Part shown: positions 1 through 12,469 of the stretch, in pieces | How the letters are laid out: the number at the start of each line of letters is the position of its first letter | How positions within the stretch are numbered: the first letter of the stretch is position 1 | DNA from: Styela clava | Taxonomy: Eukaryota > Chordata > Ascidiacea > Stolidobranchia > Styelidae | Assembly: GCF_964204865.1 (NCBI RefSeq) | Contig: NC_135260.1 | Location: 5,704,001-5,768,000, forward strand | DNA: 64,000 nucleotides | Direction of reading: 5' to 3' | Notes under the pieces: model-generated | What the model saw: only the letters and a program-made list of their open reading frames with translations | Databases searched by the model: none | Told to the model about the DNA's origin: nothing | Translations under genes and position numbers: made by a program

Positions 1-112
1 ACAATTGAAAAAGTATTATAAAATATATTTGATTTATAAATGTGTTTTAAAATTCGTAGTATTTTAAAAAAAAAAGGGTATATTGCAAATGAATAACTCA
101 ATTCCTTTTTAG

Positions 113-2305
113 CATTTGGTATTGGTCTGAATGAAGCAGCACAATGCACTGACTGTCCAACTACAAAACTTGGAACAGAGAGCAAGAGTATCACATATGG
201 ACCAATTTATAAATACAACTGCTGGTGTGATTGGACAATACCAACAAGTATTGAGACAGATCATGAAACAGCAGTTGTTCTGTTGTTGCAGAATGTTTCA
301 CTGCCATTGACAACTGGTAGTGGACATACAGACTGCTCTGGAGAAATCAGATTCCCAAGTTAGATATATTTTAAAACTACTCAACTATTACTACACTACT
401 ACGTTATATACAATTCTAATATACAGAAACAATTAACAAAAAAAAACATTAATACCGGTAAATACAAAATTGTATCAATGCTTTTACAGGCACTGATGGA
501 TACAAATGTGAATTTGCAATCAACTACTGTCTTGTATTTGCAACTGCAGTAACCATTTGCAATATCAACAAAATCAGAGAGAAAATTCCAGTTGCAAATC
601 ACACCTGTGATTCAATTATTCCATGGAATAAAGCTGGAGGAAGTCCATATGAGATACAATACTATGCAGCAAACCGTGCTGATTACTCAAAATACTTCAC
701 AATACAATATCTTGTAATAGATTGCACACCAACAACATCTGCACTGAGTGAGTAATTTTTTTTTTATGCAATGCCTAATCATGTCTTATGCTCAAGTAAT
801 CACAGATATAGCAATCTATAAAGAACCATATTTATCACACCCGGGTGAGGTGGTGGGATGGGGGAACCTGAGATGTGTAACGTACAACAGGAGTGGGCAA
901 GGTTTTTGGACTAGGGGCCAGAAAGTTTGCCCACCTAGAATGACGGACCATGTAAGTATAACGTGAAAAGTTACATTTTATGAACGATACTTAGTGTTAC
1001 AAAAGCAAAAGTGGAAAACAATAAGCCTCGTGCCAAAACTAAATTAATCGTTTTAGTTTGGTTATGGCAGCATCAGGTGGGACAAATTAAACTACCAAAT
1101 AAGCCGGATTTAGTCCGCGGGCTGTAGTTTGCCCATGTCGGTCTTACAATGTCAACACAGTTTAAGTGTAACACCTTAACCACTAGGGTCAGGCGACCAT
1201 GCCCATATTGCTCTTGTTGAACAATATAACTCAATTTCAGGATGTGAGAATCAAACTTTTATTACAAAATTTTAGCCACGATAACTGAGCAAGCAACAAC
1301 AACTCATCCAAAAAATACATCATCTGATAAAATATACTTTGATTCAACCACTAAATCAACCAGAACATCTGGCAAAACTCAAAGTCCTATTAAAGACTGT
1401 GAATGCGACAGCACTGAAACATCACTGATCATTGCTATTCCAGTATCAGGAATTGCGGGTTTGACCATTGGAGTTTTGTTGACACTCATAATACCAAAGT
1501 AAGCATAGATGTTATAAATTATATGAATAACATTCATGCGCACAGTTACTCAAGTATGCTTGAATACAAGATATTAACAAAGTATTCAACCCAGTACTGT
1601 TAAGTCAGTTATATTCTTCATCTTCTGATTGTAAGACGATCAAAATTCTAACCCAGTCCAGTCTCAAGCTGCTAACCATGAGTTGACAAGATTTTGACCT
1701 CAACTCTCAACTCCACAAATAATAAAAATACCCACTGATTCTATCGCCTGATGTCTATTTTCTATTGAATCAAGTTGATTCGAAGTTTCAATCTAATTCA
1801 AAGTTTAAAGAAAAAACATAGTACTGAATCCAGATACTGCTGGATGACAATACTTTAACTATGGACACTGTGGAATTTGCAAACACTCTTAGTTTCATTT
1901 AAAAACGCTTATAACGATAGAATCTTGCAAACTCATTTCTTTAATAAAAACGACCATGTTTTCGATAACAGCCTCAAATACTGAATTCAAGTTTTTGTGT
2001 TGGGTCCCAGCGACGTAATGAAGCGGATGTCAAATTAAAAACGATCAAAAATCTTTCATTAACTTATATTTCTATCAAACACCAGATATTGCAACAACAA
2101 CGAAAAGAAACCAAAATACAAAGATTCAATGGAAATGGGAAGCATTCAACATCAGCAGCCAACTGTCCATGAACGAACAACATATGAAAACTACACACCA
2201 ACATCAGATGAAAGTGGATATGAAGTTCCGAATCAAGTTGATAACAAGAATGAACAACAATACGAGGTTATAATACCTGGAAAGGAATATCAATATGACA
2301 ACTGA
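113..2305 (+). CDS. Unit A: CUB-like receptor, 5'-partial
   Basis: Exons 2-5 at 113-358, 490-747, 1276-1498 and 2086-2305; the signal-peptide exon lies before the window. Exons 2 and 3 encode a CUB-like domain: CTDC, then ITYGP and NCWCDWTIPTS (the Y..N.C.C.W.I pattern of CUB domains), DCSGEIRFP, then KCEF, NYCLVFA, TICNI, HTCDSIIPW and LVIDC, ten cysteines in all. Exon 4 encodes a Thr-rich stalk with a DCEC motif and one helix starting SLIIAIPVSG. Exon 5 encodes the tail, with YENY, one SGYEVP module, QYEVI and EYQYDN, ending in TGA at 2303-2305. The exon 2 donor is GTTAGA, weaker than the GTAAGT/GTGAGC of most units, but unit K has the same form. No frame break is visible. The ectodomain and introns resemble unit J closely. 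Type I membrane protein at the cell surface is inferred from topology; the ligand is unknown. Confidence 0.85.
888..1141. mobile_element. hAT-type MITE in intron 3 of unit A
   Basis: Starts CAGGAGTGGGCAAGG and ends TTTGCCCATGTCGG, imperfect inverted ends of hAT type, with GC-rich ends and no coding capacity. Flanks are cgtacaa and cttacaa, a slightly decayed target duplication. This copy lacks about 55 bp from its middle that the copy in unit B has. The element sits at the same intron position in units B, F, G and J, so it was there before those duplications. Confidence 0.7.
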
Positions 2306-5112
2306 AAGCTTCGACATATCTTTTTCACAGTCACGAAACTATGCCACAGAACTTTTGTAACATAAATTTTGGCAAAAACATGAACTTAACATTCGATCAG
2401 CTCTACTGAACAATTTAGAAGTTGTTTGCATCTTTAATATATTCTCACATTCTCTCTCTTTAATATATTCTTTTCTCATGTAGTTTCTTATCTGGGGAAA
2501 TTCTAGCCTAAGCAGCCACTCAGCATATTCTACTAATACAGATAATCCTTGAGTGAGTGTGCATGAGTAGATAATCAGGGGACTAATCAAGATATTTGCA
2601 TGATAGCGTCTACATCAGTGGTTTCCAAACTTATACGTACTGTTGCCCTCTTACAGCACTCTGTATATCATTATCACCCCCGGCAAATAAAGAAGAAAAA
2701 TTGAAAACACATGCATTAAGAAACCAATTAAAAAAAAAACAGAATAATAGAACATGATGTTTGTGAGAGAGACATGCTTACGATATTCAGCTAATTTATT
2801 CAATGTTCATAGATATTTTGTTCAGGTATAATCTTAGATCGCCCATTTGTTTGTGTTGGAACTAAAAACCTTTATGGTTCTACTTCTTCATTAATCAACA
2901 GGTATTTGAGATAACTTGCAACAAAATATATCAAATTCCTTTTTGCAAAAATGTATTTTGGTTTGCGATAATTTTGACTATTTAAAAAGAAGCATTACAC
3001 CCGAAGTCTCCCTCCAATGTGACTCCTTCACCCCCAAGAGGGTGCTACTGGTTTCTTATTATAACAAAATCAAGTTTACACAACTGGTGACTGACAAATG
3101 TTAGTATTTTTACATGCTTCTTAATCGCAATGAATTTGAAATGCTTCTATAAAAGGTATTCTTGCCTGTTTTCTGATTTCTGTTTCACTTCTCTTTTGAT
3201 TTTTCAACTTCCACTTCTGAGAATTATGTTGTTTCAAAGATTCTGTGAAATGAATGAAATATATTATACAAATGTCAAATAAATATTTACAGTTTCTATT
3301 CACAAAAGTCTTCTTCTGGTTTATAAATTAGATTTATTCACTTTGCACTCCAATCAAGGCTTCAGATAAACAGTCAGTAAAAATACAACCTAAATACACA
3401 ACTATATACACACAATCGACATCATCATTAAAATATTTTGTAAAACCAACTCATGTTACAAACTTCATCTCTCCAGCCTAAGCTGTAAAAAAACAGCCAA
3501 TGAGACATAATGAGACTGCTGAAATCAAAAACAGCATAATCCTTGCAGTTCAGCAAACTCTAAGCAATACATAACCATTTGGGATAAGTTTCGGAATGAA
3601 TTGTTTAGTGGAACAAATGAGAGCAAAATGAAAACCGAAATCTATGAGAACAAAACTAATCTAACAGGTATTAAAGTGTCCAACATATATTGAATATTGT
3701 ATTAAAAATTGTATTCTCCTATTCTCAAATAATTCAATATAGATTGTGAAGCAAGGCAATGTTCCCTGAAGTCTGAATTATATTAGAAGAAAGATTAAGC
3801 AACATTTATGAATCTGAATCTAATATATGTTCAATGTAGTGAAAAAAACCTGACTGAAGTATATAAAAATATGAATGAGGGGAACCACTTCCCACTTCTC
3901 TCAATAAAAAGGAAAATAAATGTGACTCGTGATTGAGTTAATCTACCATTTATGGTGACTGTGGATATAGCCCCACATCAAAAAATTATACCCATTAATA
4001 AAAATTTACTTAATAAATATTTATAGACAGAAGATGGCTGGATATCTGAAGATGACATACTTCCTGATTGTCGGTTGACATTCTGACAATTTCTTCACCT
4101 ATGAGTGATAATTCAACTTTCTATAAACCAGAATGAACGATGCTAATGGTATGTAATACAATAAATATCTATAATCAGCAGTATTTGATGAAACAATCAT
4201 CAGTGAGCATTGCTAATAATTTTAGCAGAGGGAAACTAGTTTGAATTAATTTTATAGGATTTATAAGTTTAGACATTATTAGTGGACTGAAATGAAAGAA
4301 CAACAATTTACAAGAATATTTCTGTAACGTTTCATCTGACCAAAGACAGACTTCCTCAGACAAGGAGTTTACAACAATCAGGACTCTTGAATTGCATAGT
4401 ATAGTCATGTTCATCCCTTCTACAGCATCCTTCCAATATACGCATACGGATCCACAAGCATAGAGGGCATAGAAGAAGGATGGGAGTTAGTCTCGCGTAA
4501 CCAAGCACACAATTTACAAGATGTCGCAATAATACAGAAATTTTCAAGTTTCGTTCGACTAAAAATCTTTCATAAAACGGTTTCCAGCAATATGGCTGAA
4601 GCTTTACAGTAGGTTTGACATCTCAAATGTTTTCTTTCAAAATGGCCTACGAAAGTATTTTCTCATTTCAGAAAAGGACCCAGTCCTATAGTTGAGTAAT
4701 CGATACTCCCGTAGTATATGTACCAGGTAGGGTTAGGTCATAATTTTATTCAGATTTTCCTTATTTTAGTTTTATTACCAGTTCACAGTTCAGGGACTGT
4801 CTGTGTTAACCAAGTGAATATACTCCCTGCCCATAGGTTTCAGTCCCTTTTCACAACTTGATGTAAAGTAGGCGCGCCGAGTAATCTATAAATATATCAA
4901 TGAGTAAGTAGACTAACAATTCAAAATAAGTATATCAGCAATTTCAAATAATATCCATCAACCTAAACTAGAAACTAACCTGTTTAAGGACTGTTTGACC
5001 TATGAATCAAATGTAACAAATTGTAATAAAGGGATTATTACACTCCTACACAAATGACAAACATTACAAAATGTCAAGATAATACATGACACAAGTAGAT
5101 CGTCAATGTGTT
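2306..5112. other. Spacer A-B (3' flank and old repeats)
   Basis: No gene seen. The first ~1 kb is paralogous to the 3' flank of the other units and probably includes the 3' UTR of A; an AATAAA-type signal lies near 3278. The remainder is a block shared with the other spacers. Short reading frames on either strand (for example 2339-2590 and 4175-4547) are not kept open in the paralogous spacers and are not called. Confidence 0.6.
4702..4878. mobile_element. MITE family 1, internally deleted
   Basis: Begins with a form of TACTCCCGTAGTATATGTACC and ends GCGCC. The segment next to the right end that full-length copies carry (the TTAGTTACCTCCATATTGG part) is missing. Compare the full-length copies at 23966-24179 and 62632-62843. 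Confidence 0.65.
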
Positions 5113-5392
5113 GTAATGATATTTCGTCCACATCAATAATTATAATATTGATATAAGTCAGTAATCATTACATAGTAGCAACCTAAGGAGGTGTTTAACA
5201 GTCACTGATTCACATTAACAAGAAGAGATTCTGAATATAAATCAGAGACTAGTCACATCAAGTATTGAGACAGGTCTTATATTTTGTCAGTTGGATTTTG
5301 TCTTTATCTATGTTAGTACTGTGTAATAAATTGAGTGATTGAAAAAACAAAGCAAAGAGAAGATCAAAGAAGTTGCTGAAGATAAACTCAAC
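5113..5392 (+). promoter_or_regulatory. Promoter and 5' leader of unit B
   Basis: The shared module begins gtaatgatatttcgtccaca (one change from the common TTTCGCCCACAT). A TATA-like AATATAAAT is at 5234-5242. A T-rich tract ends in AG at 5315-5316, aligned in all nine such modules. A short upstream reading frame (ATG 5310, stop 5340-5342, ten residues) overlaps that AG. The stretch before the start codon is open in the coding frame but has no ATG and is closed by TGA at 5336-5338, which fixes the start at 5393. Confidence 0.6.
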
Positions 5393-8293
5393 ATGTGGAA
5401 ACATTCAAAACCCTTCAATATCAAATGGATGTTCATCCAGATAATTGGTGAGATCTTACTTACATAAAGTTTTTACATCGTTACAGTTGTTTGTGTGACT
5501 GTAATGTGATCCGAATCTAATTTGTTAACAGCAAATTTTATTATAAAAAAAATATTTCCTATGAATTTACATCCAGATCCAAAGACAATAATTTTAAGAT
5601 CACATTTTGATAATATTAATATGATTTTCTAATTTCTCAAATGTTTAAAGACATGAATAAAAAAGTATTATATACATTAATAGCTGAAGACTTTGTACGT
5701 GTTACAGATATAAGGGCATTTCTAACTTTGCGACCCTTCATCAGAATATTGAAGATTTTCAACAAGTAAAATTTAACTTTCGAATGCAATTGATCCAGTT
5801 TTTGTATTCCTTGTAGTACTTACCATTGGTCTGAGTGGAGCCCAAAAATGCACTGATTGTCCCAGTGCAATACTTGGAACCGAAAGCAAGAGCATAACAT
5901 ATGGACCAAGTAATAAGCGCAACTGCCAATGTGATTGGACAATACCAACAAGTATGGACACAGATCATGAAACTGCAGTTGTTATGTTGTTACAGAATGT
6001 TTCATTGCCTTTGACAACAGATGTTGGCAGTAGTACAGAGTGCTCTGGAGAAATCAGATTCCCAAGTAAGTCCAATTCTTTTAAACAAAGGATACATTAG
6101 TTACTAGATCACAATTATTGGCCACAGCCACAGCCCGCCGCCAGAATTTCCAAAACCGGGGTTGTTCAAAATCTTTAACAGCTTCGGTGTGTAACGCCGA
6201 CGAAAACAATAGGCAGTTTTAGCAAAAGTAGGCATGTAAATTTGTACACAATAACATCTGGTACTCTCCTGTTTATCCAGTAATTTTCAAAAGAAGGTGG
6301 GCGTTGAATCTGAAACCCCATTCTGGCTGCGCTACTGTCCAAATATTAGATTGCCTGATACCACTAATAATTTATTCAAGAATACTAATGTGCTTTTTAC
6401 AGGCACTAATGTATACAAATGTGATCTTGTAGGCAACTACTGTCTTGCATTTGCAACTGCATCAAGCATTTGCAACATCAACAAAATCAGAGAGAAAATT
6501 CCAGTTGCAAATCACACCTGTGATTCAATCATTTCATGGAATAAAGCTGGGGGAAGCCCATACAAGATACAATACTATGCAAAATACTTTGCTGGTTACA
6601 CAAAATACTTCACAATACAATATCTTGTAATCGATTGTAGACCAACAACCACACCTGCACTCAGTGAGTAATTTTCGTTATTTTAGACAGTGCTCAATTG
6701 AGTCTTATGCTCAAGTAATCACAGATATACCAATCTATAAAGAACCATATTTATCACACCCGGGTGAGGTGGTGGAATGGGGGGAACCTGAGATGTGTAA
6801 CCTACAACAGGAGTGGGCAAGGTTTTTAGACTAGAGGCCAGAAATTTTGCCCACCCAGAATGGCGGGCCATGTTAGTATAACATAAAAAGTTACATTTTA
6901 TGAACGATACTTAGTGATACAAAAGCAAAAGTGGAAAACAATAAGCCTCATGCCAAAACTAAATTAATCGCAATCTCAACAAATTCTTTGAAGTATTTTT
7001 TAGCTAAAATATCAAAAATTTAAAAATTTAGTTTTAGTTTGGTTATGGCAGCATCAGGTGGGACAAATTAAACTACCAAATGAGCCGGATTTGGCCCGCG
7101 GGCTGTAGTTTGCCCATGTCGGTCCTACAATGTCAACACAGTTTAAGTGTAACACCTTAACCACTAGGGTCAGGCGACCATGCCAATATTGCTCTTGTTG
7201 AACGATATAACTCAATTTCGGGATGTGAGAATCAAACTTTCATTACAAAATTTTAGCCACGATAACTGAGCAAGCAACAACAACTCATCCAAAAAATACA
7301 TCATCTGATAAAATATACTTTGACTCAACCACTGAATCAACCAGAACATCTGGCAAAACTCAAAGTCCTATCAAAGACTGTGAATGCAACAGCACTGAAA
7401 CATCACTGATCATTGCTATTCCAGTATCAGGAATTGTGGGTTTGACCATTGGAGTTTTGTTGACATTCATAACACCAAAGTAAGCATAGATGGTATAAAT
7501 TAGATGAATATCATTTATGCGCACAGTTACTCAAGTATGCTTGAATACAAGATATTAACAAAGTATTCAACCTAGTACTGCTAAGTCAGGTATATCTTCA
7601 TCTTCTGATTGTAAGACGATCAAAATTCTAACCCAGTCCAGTCTCAAGCTGCTAACCATGAGTTGACAAGATTTTGACCTCAACTCTCAACTCCACAAAT
7701 AATAAAAATACCCATTGATTCTATCGCCTGATGTCTATTTTCTATTGAATCAAGTTGATTCGAAGTTTCAATCTAATTCAAAGTTTAAAGAAAAAAACAT
7801 AGTACTGTATCCAGATACTGCTGGAAGACAATATTTTAACTATGAACACTGTGGAATTTGCAAACATTTTTAGTTTCATTTAGAAATGCTTATGAGGATA
7901 GAATCTTGCAAACTCATAATTTTAATAATAACTAAGTCCGACCATGTTTTCGATAGCAGCCTCAAATACTGAATTCAAGTTTTTGTGGGGGGCCCAGTGA
8001 GGTAATGAAGCGGATGTCACAATTAAAAACGATCAAAAATCTTTCATTAACTTATATTTCTATCAAACACCAGATATTGCAACAACAACAAAAAAAAACC
8101 AAAGAACAAAGATTCAATGGAAATGGGAAGCATTCAACATCAGCAACCAAATGTTCACAAACGAACAACATATGAAAACTACACACCAACATCAGATGAA
8201 AGTGGATATGCAGTTCCGAATCAAGTTGATAACAAGAATGAACAACAATACGAAGTTATAATAACTGGAAAGGAATATCAATATGACAATTGA
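5393..8293 (+). CDS. Unit B: CUB-like receptor, intact
   Basis: Five exons: 5393-5447, 5817-6065, 6403-6663, 7257-7479, 8074-8293; predicted 335 residues. Signal peptide from MWKHSKPFNIKW; the hydrophobic segment runs into exon 2 up to about residue 27. Ectodomain residues ~28-190 carry the ten framework cysteines, with NCQCDWTIPTS and HTCDSIISW. The loop after VSLPL has one codon more than unit A. The stalk is Thr/Ser-rich with DCECNS; the helix starts SLIIAIPVSG. The tail has YENY, a single module in which YEVP has become YAVP, QYEVI and EYQYDN. All splice sites are GT-AG and phases match the family. The loss of Glu after the module tyrosine may weaken that docking site (inference). Confidence 0.88.
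6808..7122. mobile_element. hAT-type MITE in intron 3 of unit B
   Basis: Fuller version of the element seen in unit A: CAGGAGTGGGC at the left, TTTGCCCATGTCGG at the right, flanked by acctacaa and tcctacaa (7 of 8 match), the 8-bp duplication expected for hAT insertion. Non-coding. Confidence 0.75.
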
Positions 8294-10160
8294 AAGCTTC
8301 GACATATCTTTTTCACAGTCACGAAACTATGCCACAGAACTTTTGTAACATAAATTTTGGCAAAAACATGAACTTAACATTCGATCAGCTCTACTGAACA
8401 ATTTAGAAGTTGTTTGCATCTTTAATATATTCTCACATTCTCTCTCTTTAATATATTCTTTTCTCATGTAGTTTCTTACCTGGGAGAAATTCTAGCCTAA
8501 GCAGCCAATCAGCATATTCTACTAATACAGATAATCCTTGAGTGAGTGTGCAAGAGTAGATAACCAATGGACCAATCAAGATCTTTGCATGATAGCGTCT
8601 ACATCAGTGGTTTTCAAACTTATACGTACTGTTGCCCTCTTACAGCACTCTGTATATCATTATCACCCCCGGCAAATAAAGAAGAAGAAAAATTGAAAAC
8701 ACATGCATTAAGAAACCAATTAAAAAAAAAACAGAATAATAGAACATGATGTTTGTGAGAGAGACATGCTTACGATATTCAGCTAATTTATTCAATTTCC
8801 AGAGATATTTTGGTCAGGTACAATCTTAGATCGCCCATTTGTTTGTGTTGGAACTAAAAACCTTATGGTTCTACTTCTTCATTAATCAACAGGTATTTGA
8901 GCTAACTTGCAACAAAATATATCAAATTCCTTTTTGCAAAAATTCATTTTGGTTTTCAATAATTTTGACTATTTAAAAAGAAGCATTACACCCGAATTCT
9001 CCCTCCAATGTGACTCCTTCACCCACAAGAGGACGCTACTGGTTTCTTTTTATAACAAAATCCAGTTTATACAACTGGTGATTGACAAATGTCAGTATTT
9101 TTACATGCTTCTTACTCGCAATGAATTTGAAATGCTTCTAAAATAAGTATTCTTGCCTGTTTTCAGATTTCTTTTTCACTTCTCTTTTGATTTTTCAACT
9201 TCCATTTCTGAGAATTATGTTGTTTCAAAGATTCTGTGAAATGAATGAAATAAATTATACAAATGTCAAATAAATATTTACAGTTTCTATTCATAAAAGT
9301 CTTCTTCTAGTTTAAAAATTAGATTTATTCAATATAAGAAGCAGGTCATAGTATAAACACTTTTCACTCCAATCAAGGCTACAGACAAGCAGTCACTGGA
9401 AAAATGAAGAAAACAACTTAAATACACTTTATACACAATGTTAGCATCGTTCATTCATTAGAACACTATAATAATTTGTTAACTCAACTCAAGTTACAAA
9501 CTATATCACTCTATCCAAAGACTGCTGAAATCATAAACAGCATAATCCTTGCAGTTCAGCAAACATACATAACCAACTGAGTTAGTTTAGGAGTGAATTG
9601 TTAAGTAGAACAAAATGAGAGAAAAATGAAAACCGAAATCTATGGGGACAAAACTAATCTAACAGGTATTAAGCTGTCCAACATATATTGAATATTGTAT
9701 TAAAAATTGTATTCTTCTATTATTGAATAATTCAATATAGATTGTGGAGCAAGGCAATGTTCCCTGATATCCGAATTATACTAAGCGAGAGATAAGCAAC
9801 ATTTATGAATCTGATTCATACATATGTTCAATGTAATGAAAAAACCTGACCAAGGTTTATAAAAATATGTATAAAAAGGAAACCACTACCAACTCTTCTC
9901 AATAACAAGGGAAATAAATGTGACTCATAGTACGTTAATCTACCATTTATGGTGACTGTGGATATGGCTCCACCCAAAACATACACACACCTTAAAAAGA
10001 TTGCTATATCATTACGGACAGATTGAAAGATTAAGCATGAGAATCCCAACAGTTTAAAATAGGGAATACCTTAGGGTTTTACACAATAATTGATTGAATG
10101 GTTCACTGTGTAGAACAGTGGTTCCAAACCTATTTTCTAAATTACCCATTTCCATTTTAA

Positions 10161-10833
10161 CCCTTTCCGTGCGGTGGGCACGTATACGTACCCACGACAA
10201 AACTCGCTAGATTGCGGCGGGTACGTTGATGTACTCCACTGTTTTATTTAGCAATCGATCGCAAACTGTTGGTCTAGTTTTTCCGGGTTTTAGTTTATTG
10301 ATAAGAAGTCTTCTTCTAGATTAACATAAGCGACGGTAAATCTCGCTTTCCTTTACCATGGGAATTTTATTTGCGGCGGAACGAGGGAGTGTTTTTGAAA
10401 TTTATGCAAATTTCGGTGTTTTTTGGGTGGTAATAGAAGACATATTATCCCTTCCATCTACCAAAGTGTTTTGAGTTAGATAACGAAATTGCTACAGCAA
10501 TATTATGCTATTGCTTGCCAACCAAGAAGCGGTAACAGTAAAGGATTTAGCGAATATTTCTATTTTTTATCACGGTTTGAAGTTTCAACACCCAAGAAAA
10601 AAAAATGCCTTTTTTCCATCCGGTTTGTGACTCAGACCACCCCTTTTAAAATTTTTTTTTTTTAAACACCAATTGCAAGCTCTATAAAATAAGCTTTCCA
10701 ACGAGCCGTCAGTGGGAAGCAGAAGATCATTACTTTTTCGTTAGTCGATCGATTAGTTGTGGGGATACAAATGCATAAAGTCGGCGTAGCAAATACGATT
10801 ATTTAATAAAAAATAAAAATCGCATGGAAATGG
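10161..10833. mobile_element. piggyBac-like non-autonomous element
   Basis: Flanked by TTAA at 10157-10160 and 10834-10837, with inverted ends CCCTTTCCGTGCG and CGCATGGAAATGG. GC content is higher than the surroundings. A second copy lies in opposite orientation at 29267-29920. No transposase frame. TTAA specificity with CCCTTT/CCCTAG-like ends is typical of piggyBac relatives. Confidence 0.8.
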
Positions 10834-11089
10834 TTAAAGAGGGTTTTCATTTTCCACATACTAAGGAATCCCATAAAATTTGGTAAACCCTAGTTTAATT
10901 GTGTGTGGAAATCGAGAATCCTAGTCTGTTTGAGGCATTTGTATTAAAGCTTTTGTAAAAGCTTGTGGTTAAAGGGAAAAGTTGAAATGCAATGCTTCGA
11001 TTAACTGCCCATAGTGTCACGCGACCATATTTATATAACTACGCAACATGTTTACAAGAAGTTTCCTCAAAATCTAAAGTACTTGTTAG

Positions 11090-11306
11090 GGTACTCCTGA
11101 AGTATGTGTACCAGGCTAGAATTAGACCATAATTTTATTCCAATTTTCCTTATTTTAGTTTTATTACGAGTTCGGGGAACTGTCTATGTTAGCCAAGTGA
11201 ATATATAACTCCTGCCCATAGAGGTCCGTCTCTTTATACAACTTGATGTTGAGTAGGCGAACGAAATTAGTTACCGGCATATTGGTACACATACTTCTGG
11301 AGCGCC
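11090..11306. mobile_element. MITE family 1, full length, nested in hAT
   Basis: Ends GGTACTCCTGAAGTATGTG and its imperfect complement ending CTTCTGGAGCGCC, about 23 bp of inverted repeat. The inner sequence (gttcggggactgtctatgtt, catattggtacac) matches the other copies in this window. Non-coding. Confidence 0.75.
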
Positions 11307-12182
11307 CTTGTTGCCACCATGGCCATCTTTCTTTGCTTAGTGTTATGATTTTGATTGTGTAATGATATTGATTCATTGTGTTTACTAAACAATTACGTTT
11401 ATATCCCACAAGCAACCCCTTAATTTCTCACAAGTGAGGAATTATCCACCGGTTGGGAACCACTGGTGTTGAAGTTTAACTGCCATATAGACAACATAAA
11501 GTACCACCTCAAGTTATACATTGCTCTATGATTTGAGCCCAGGTTATCAGAAAATTGATATTTTAAATCCATTGTTTGAGTACATTTTAAATGTAAACGC
11601 ATTATTCATAAATAATTGTTAATATCAATAAAAAGAAATATGTCTTGCAATGTAAGAATATCTGAAGATATGCTTCTTGATAGTCAGTTGACATTTTGAC
11701 ACTTTATTCACCAATAAGTCACAATTCAACTCCCTATAAACCCGAAACAATAAAATGAAACAAATATCATAAAAATTTTATGAATAGATTTACTTCCTTT
11801 AGGAAGGTTTCCAGTAAATTAATCATTTGACAGTTTCTTCACCTATGAGTAGTAATTCAACATTTTATATATCTTCATCAGCGGTAATATATATATCATA
11901 CTGAAAGATCACTATAGTCAGCTCTAGATAAGAGGTTAATACTCAGCATCAGTAGAGTTCTGACCTGCCAGGAATTGCAAGAAAGTATGAAAGGTTCAAG
12001 ACTCATCATAATGATAAACCATCAACCAATAGCAACTAAATTGTGTCAAAATTAGTAAGAACTAGTTGGTTTATGACTCAAAAGTCAGATTTATAGCAAA
12101 GAAATTGCTATGATCCTATACGAATGACAAACATTACAAAATGCCAAGATAATACATGGCACAAGCAGATTATCACAATGTT

Positions 12183-12469
12183 GTAATAATATTTCGCCCA
12201 CATTCTCAATTATAATAATAAATATAAGTCAGTAATCATCCTTACGTAGTACCAACCACAGAGAGAGGTGTTTTATAGTCACTGATTCACATTACCAAGG
12301 AGAGATTTTGAATATAAATCAGATGGTTGTTACATGAAGTGTTGAGACAGGTCTTGTATTTTGTCAGTTGGATTGTGTCCTTATCTATGTTAGTACTGAG
12401 TAATGATTTAAGTGATTGATAAAACAAAGCAAAGAGAAGTTTAAAGAAGCTTCTGAAGATAAACTCAAC
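12183..12469 (+). promoter_or_regulatory. Promoter and 5' leader of unit C
   Basis: Contains gtaataatatttcgcccaca, TATA-like AATATAAAT at 12311-12319 and the conserved acceptor-like AG at 12392-12393. The 10-residue upstream frame is preserved (ATG spanning 12387-12389). Confidence 0.6.

Larger units (their letters stand above)
10116..11465. mobile_element. hAT-type element carrying two nested insertions
   Basis: Left end CAGTGGTTCCAAACC, right end GGTTGGGAACCACTG, near-perfect inverted repeats. The flanks gtgtagaa (10108-10115) and gtgttgaa (11466-11473) form an 8-bp duplication with one change. Removing the two inner elements leaves about 460 bp with no transposase, so it is a non-autonomous hAT. 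The paralogous spacer near 51787 has the uninterrupted site (tgtgtagaaggttaactg). Confidence 0.75.
8294..12182. other. Spacer B-C with nested transposons
   Basis: Starts with the conserved 3' flank (AATAAA near 9248), then shared spacer sequence, then a nest of DNA transposons from 10116 to 11465 (listed separately). No gene seen; short frames such as 9828-10049 are not conserved. Confidence 0.6.

Noticed and set aside
2086-2305. Tail as an ITAM or ITIM
   Set aside because: Tyrosine spacing and flanks (YENY, YEVP, QYEVI) do not fit YxxL/I-x(6-8)-YxxL/I, and the residue two before QYEVI is Gln, not I/V/L/S.
6297-6671. 124-residue open frame as a single gene
   Set aside because: It is exon 3 of unit B read back into intron 2; the 5' part is not conserved and the acceptor at 6401-6402 explains it.
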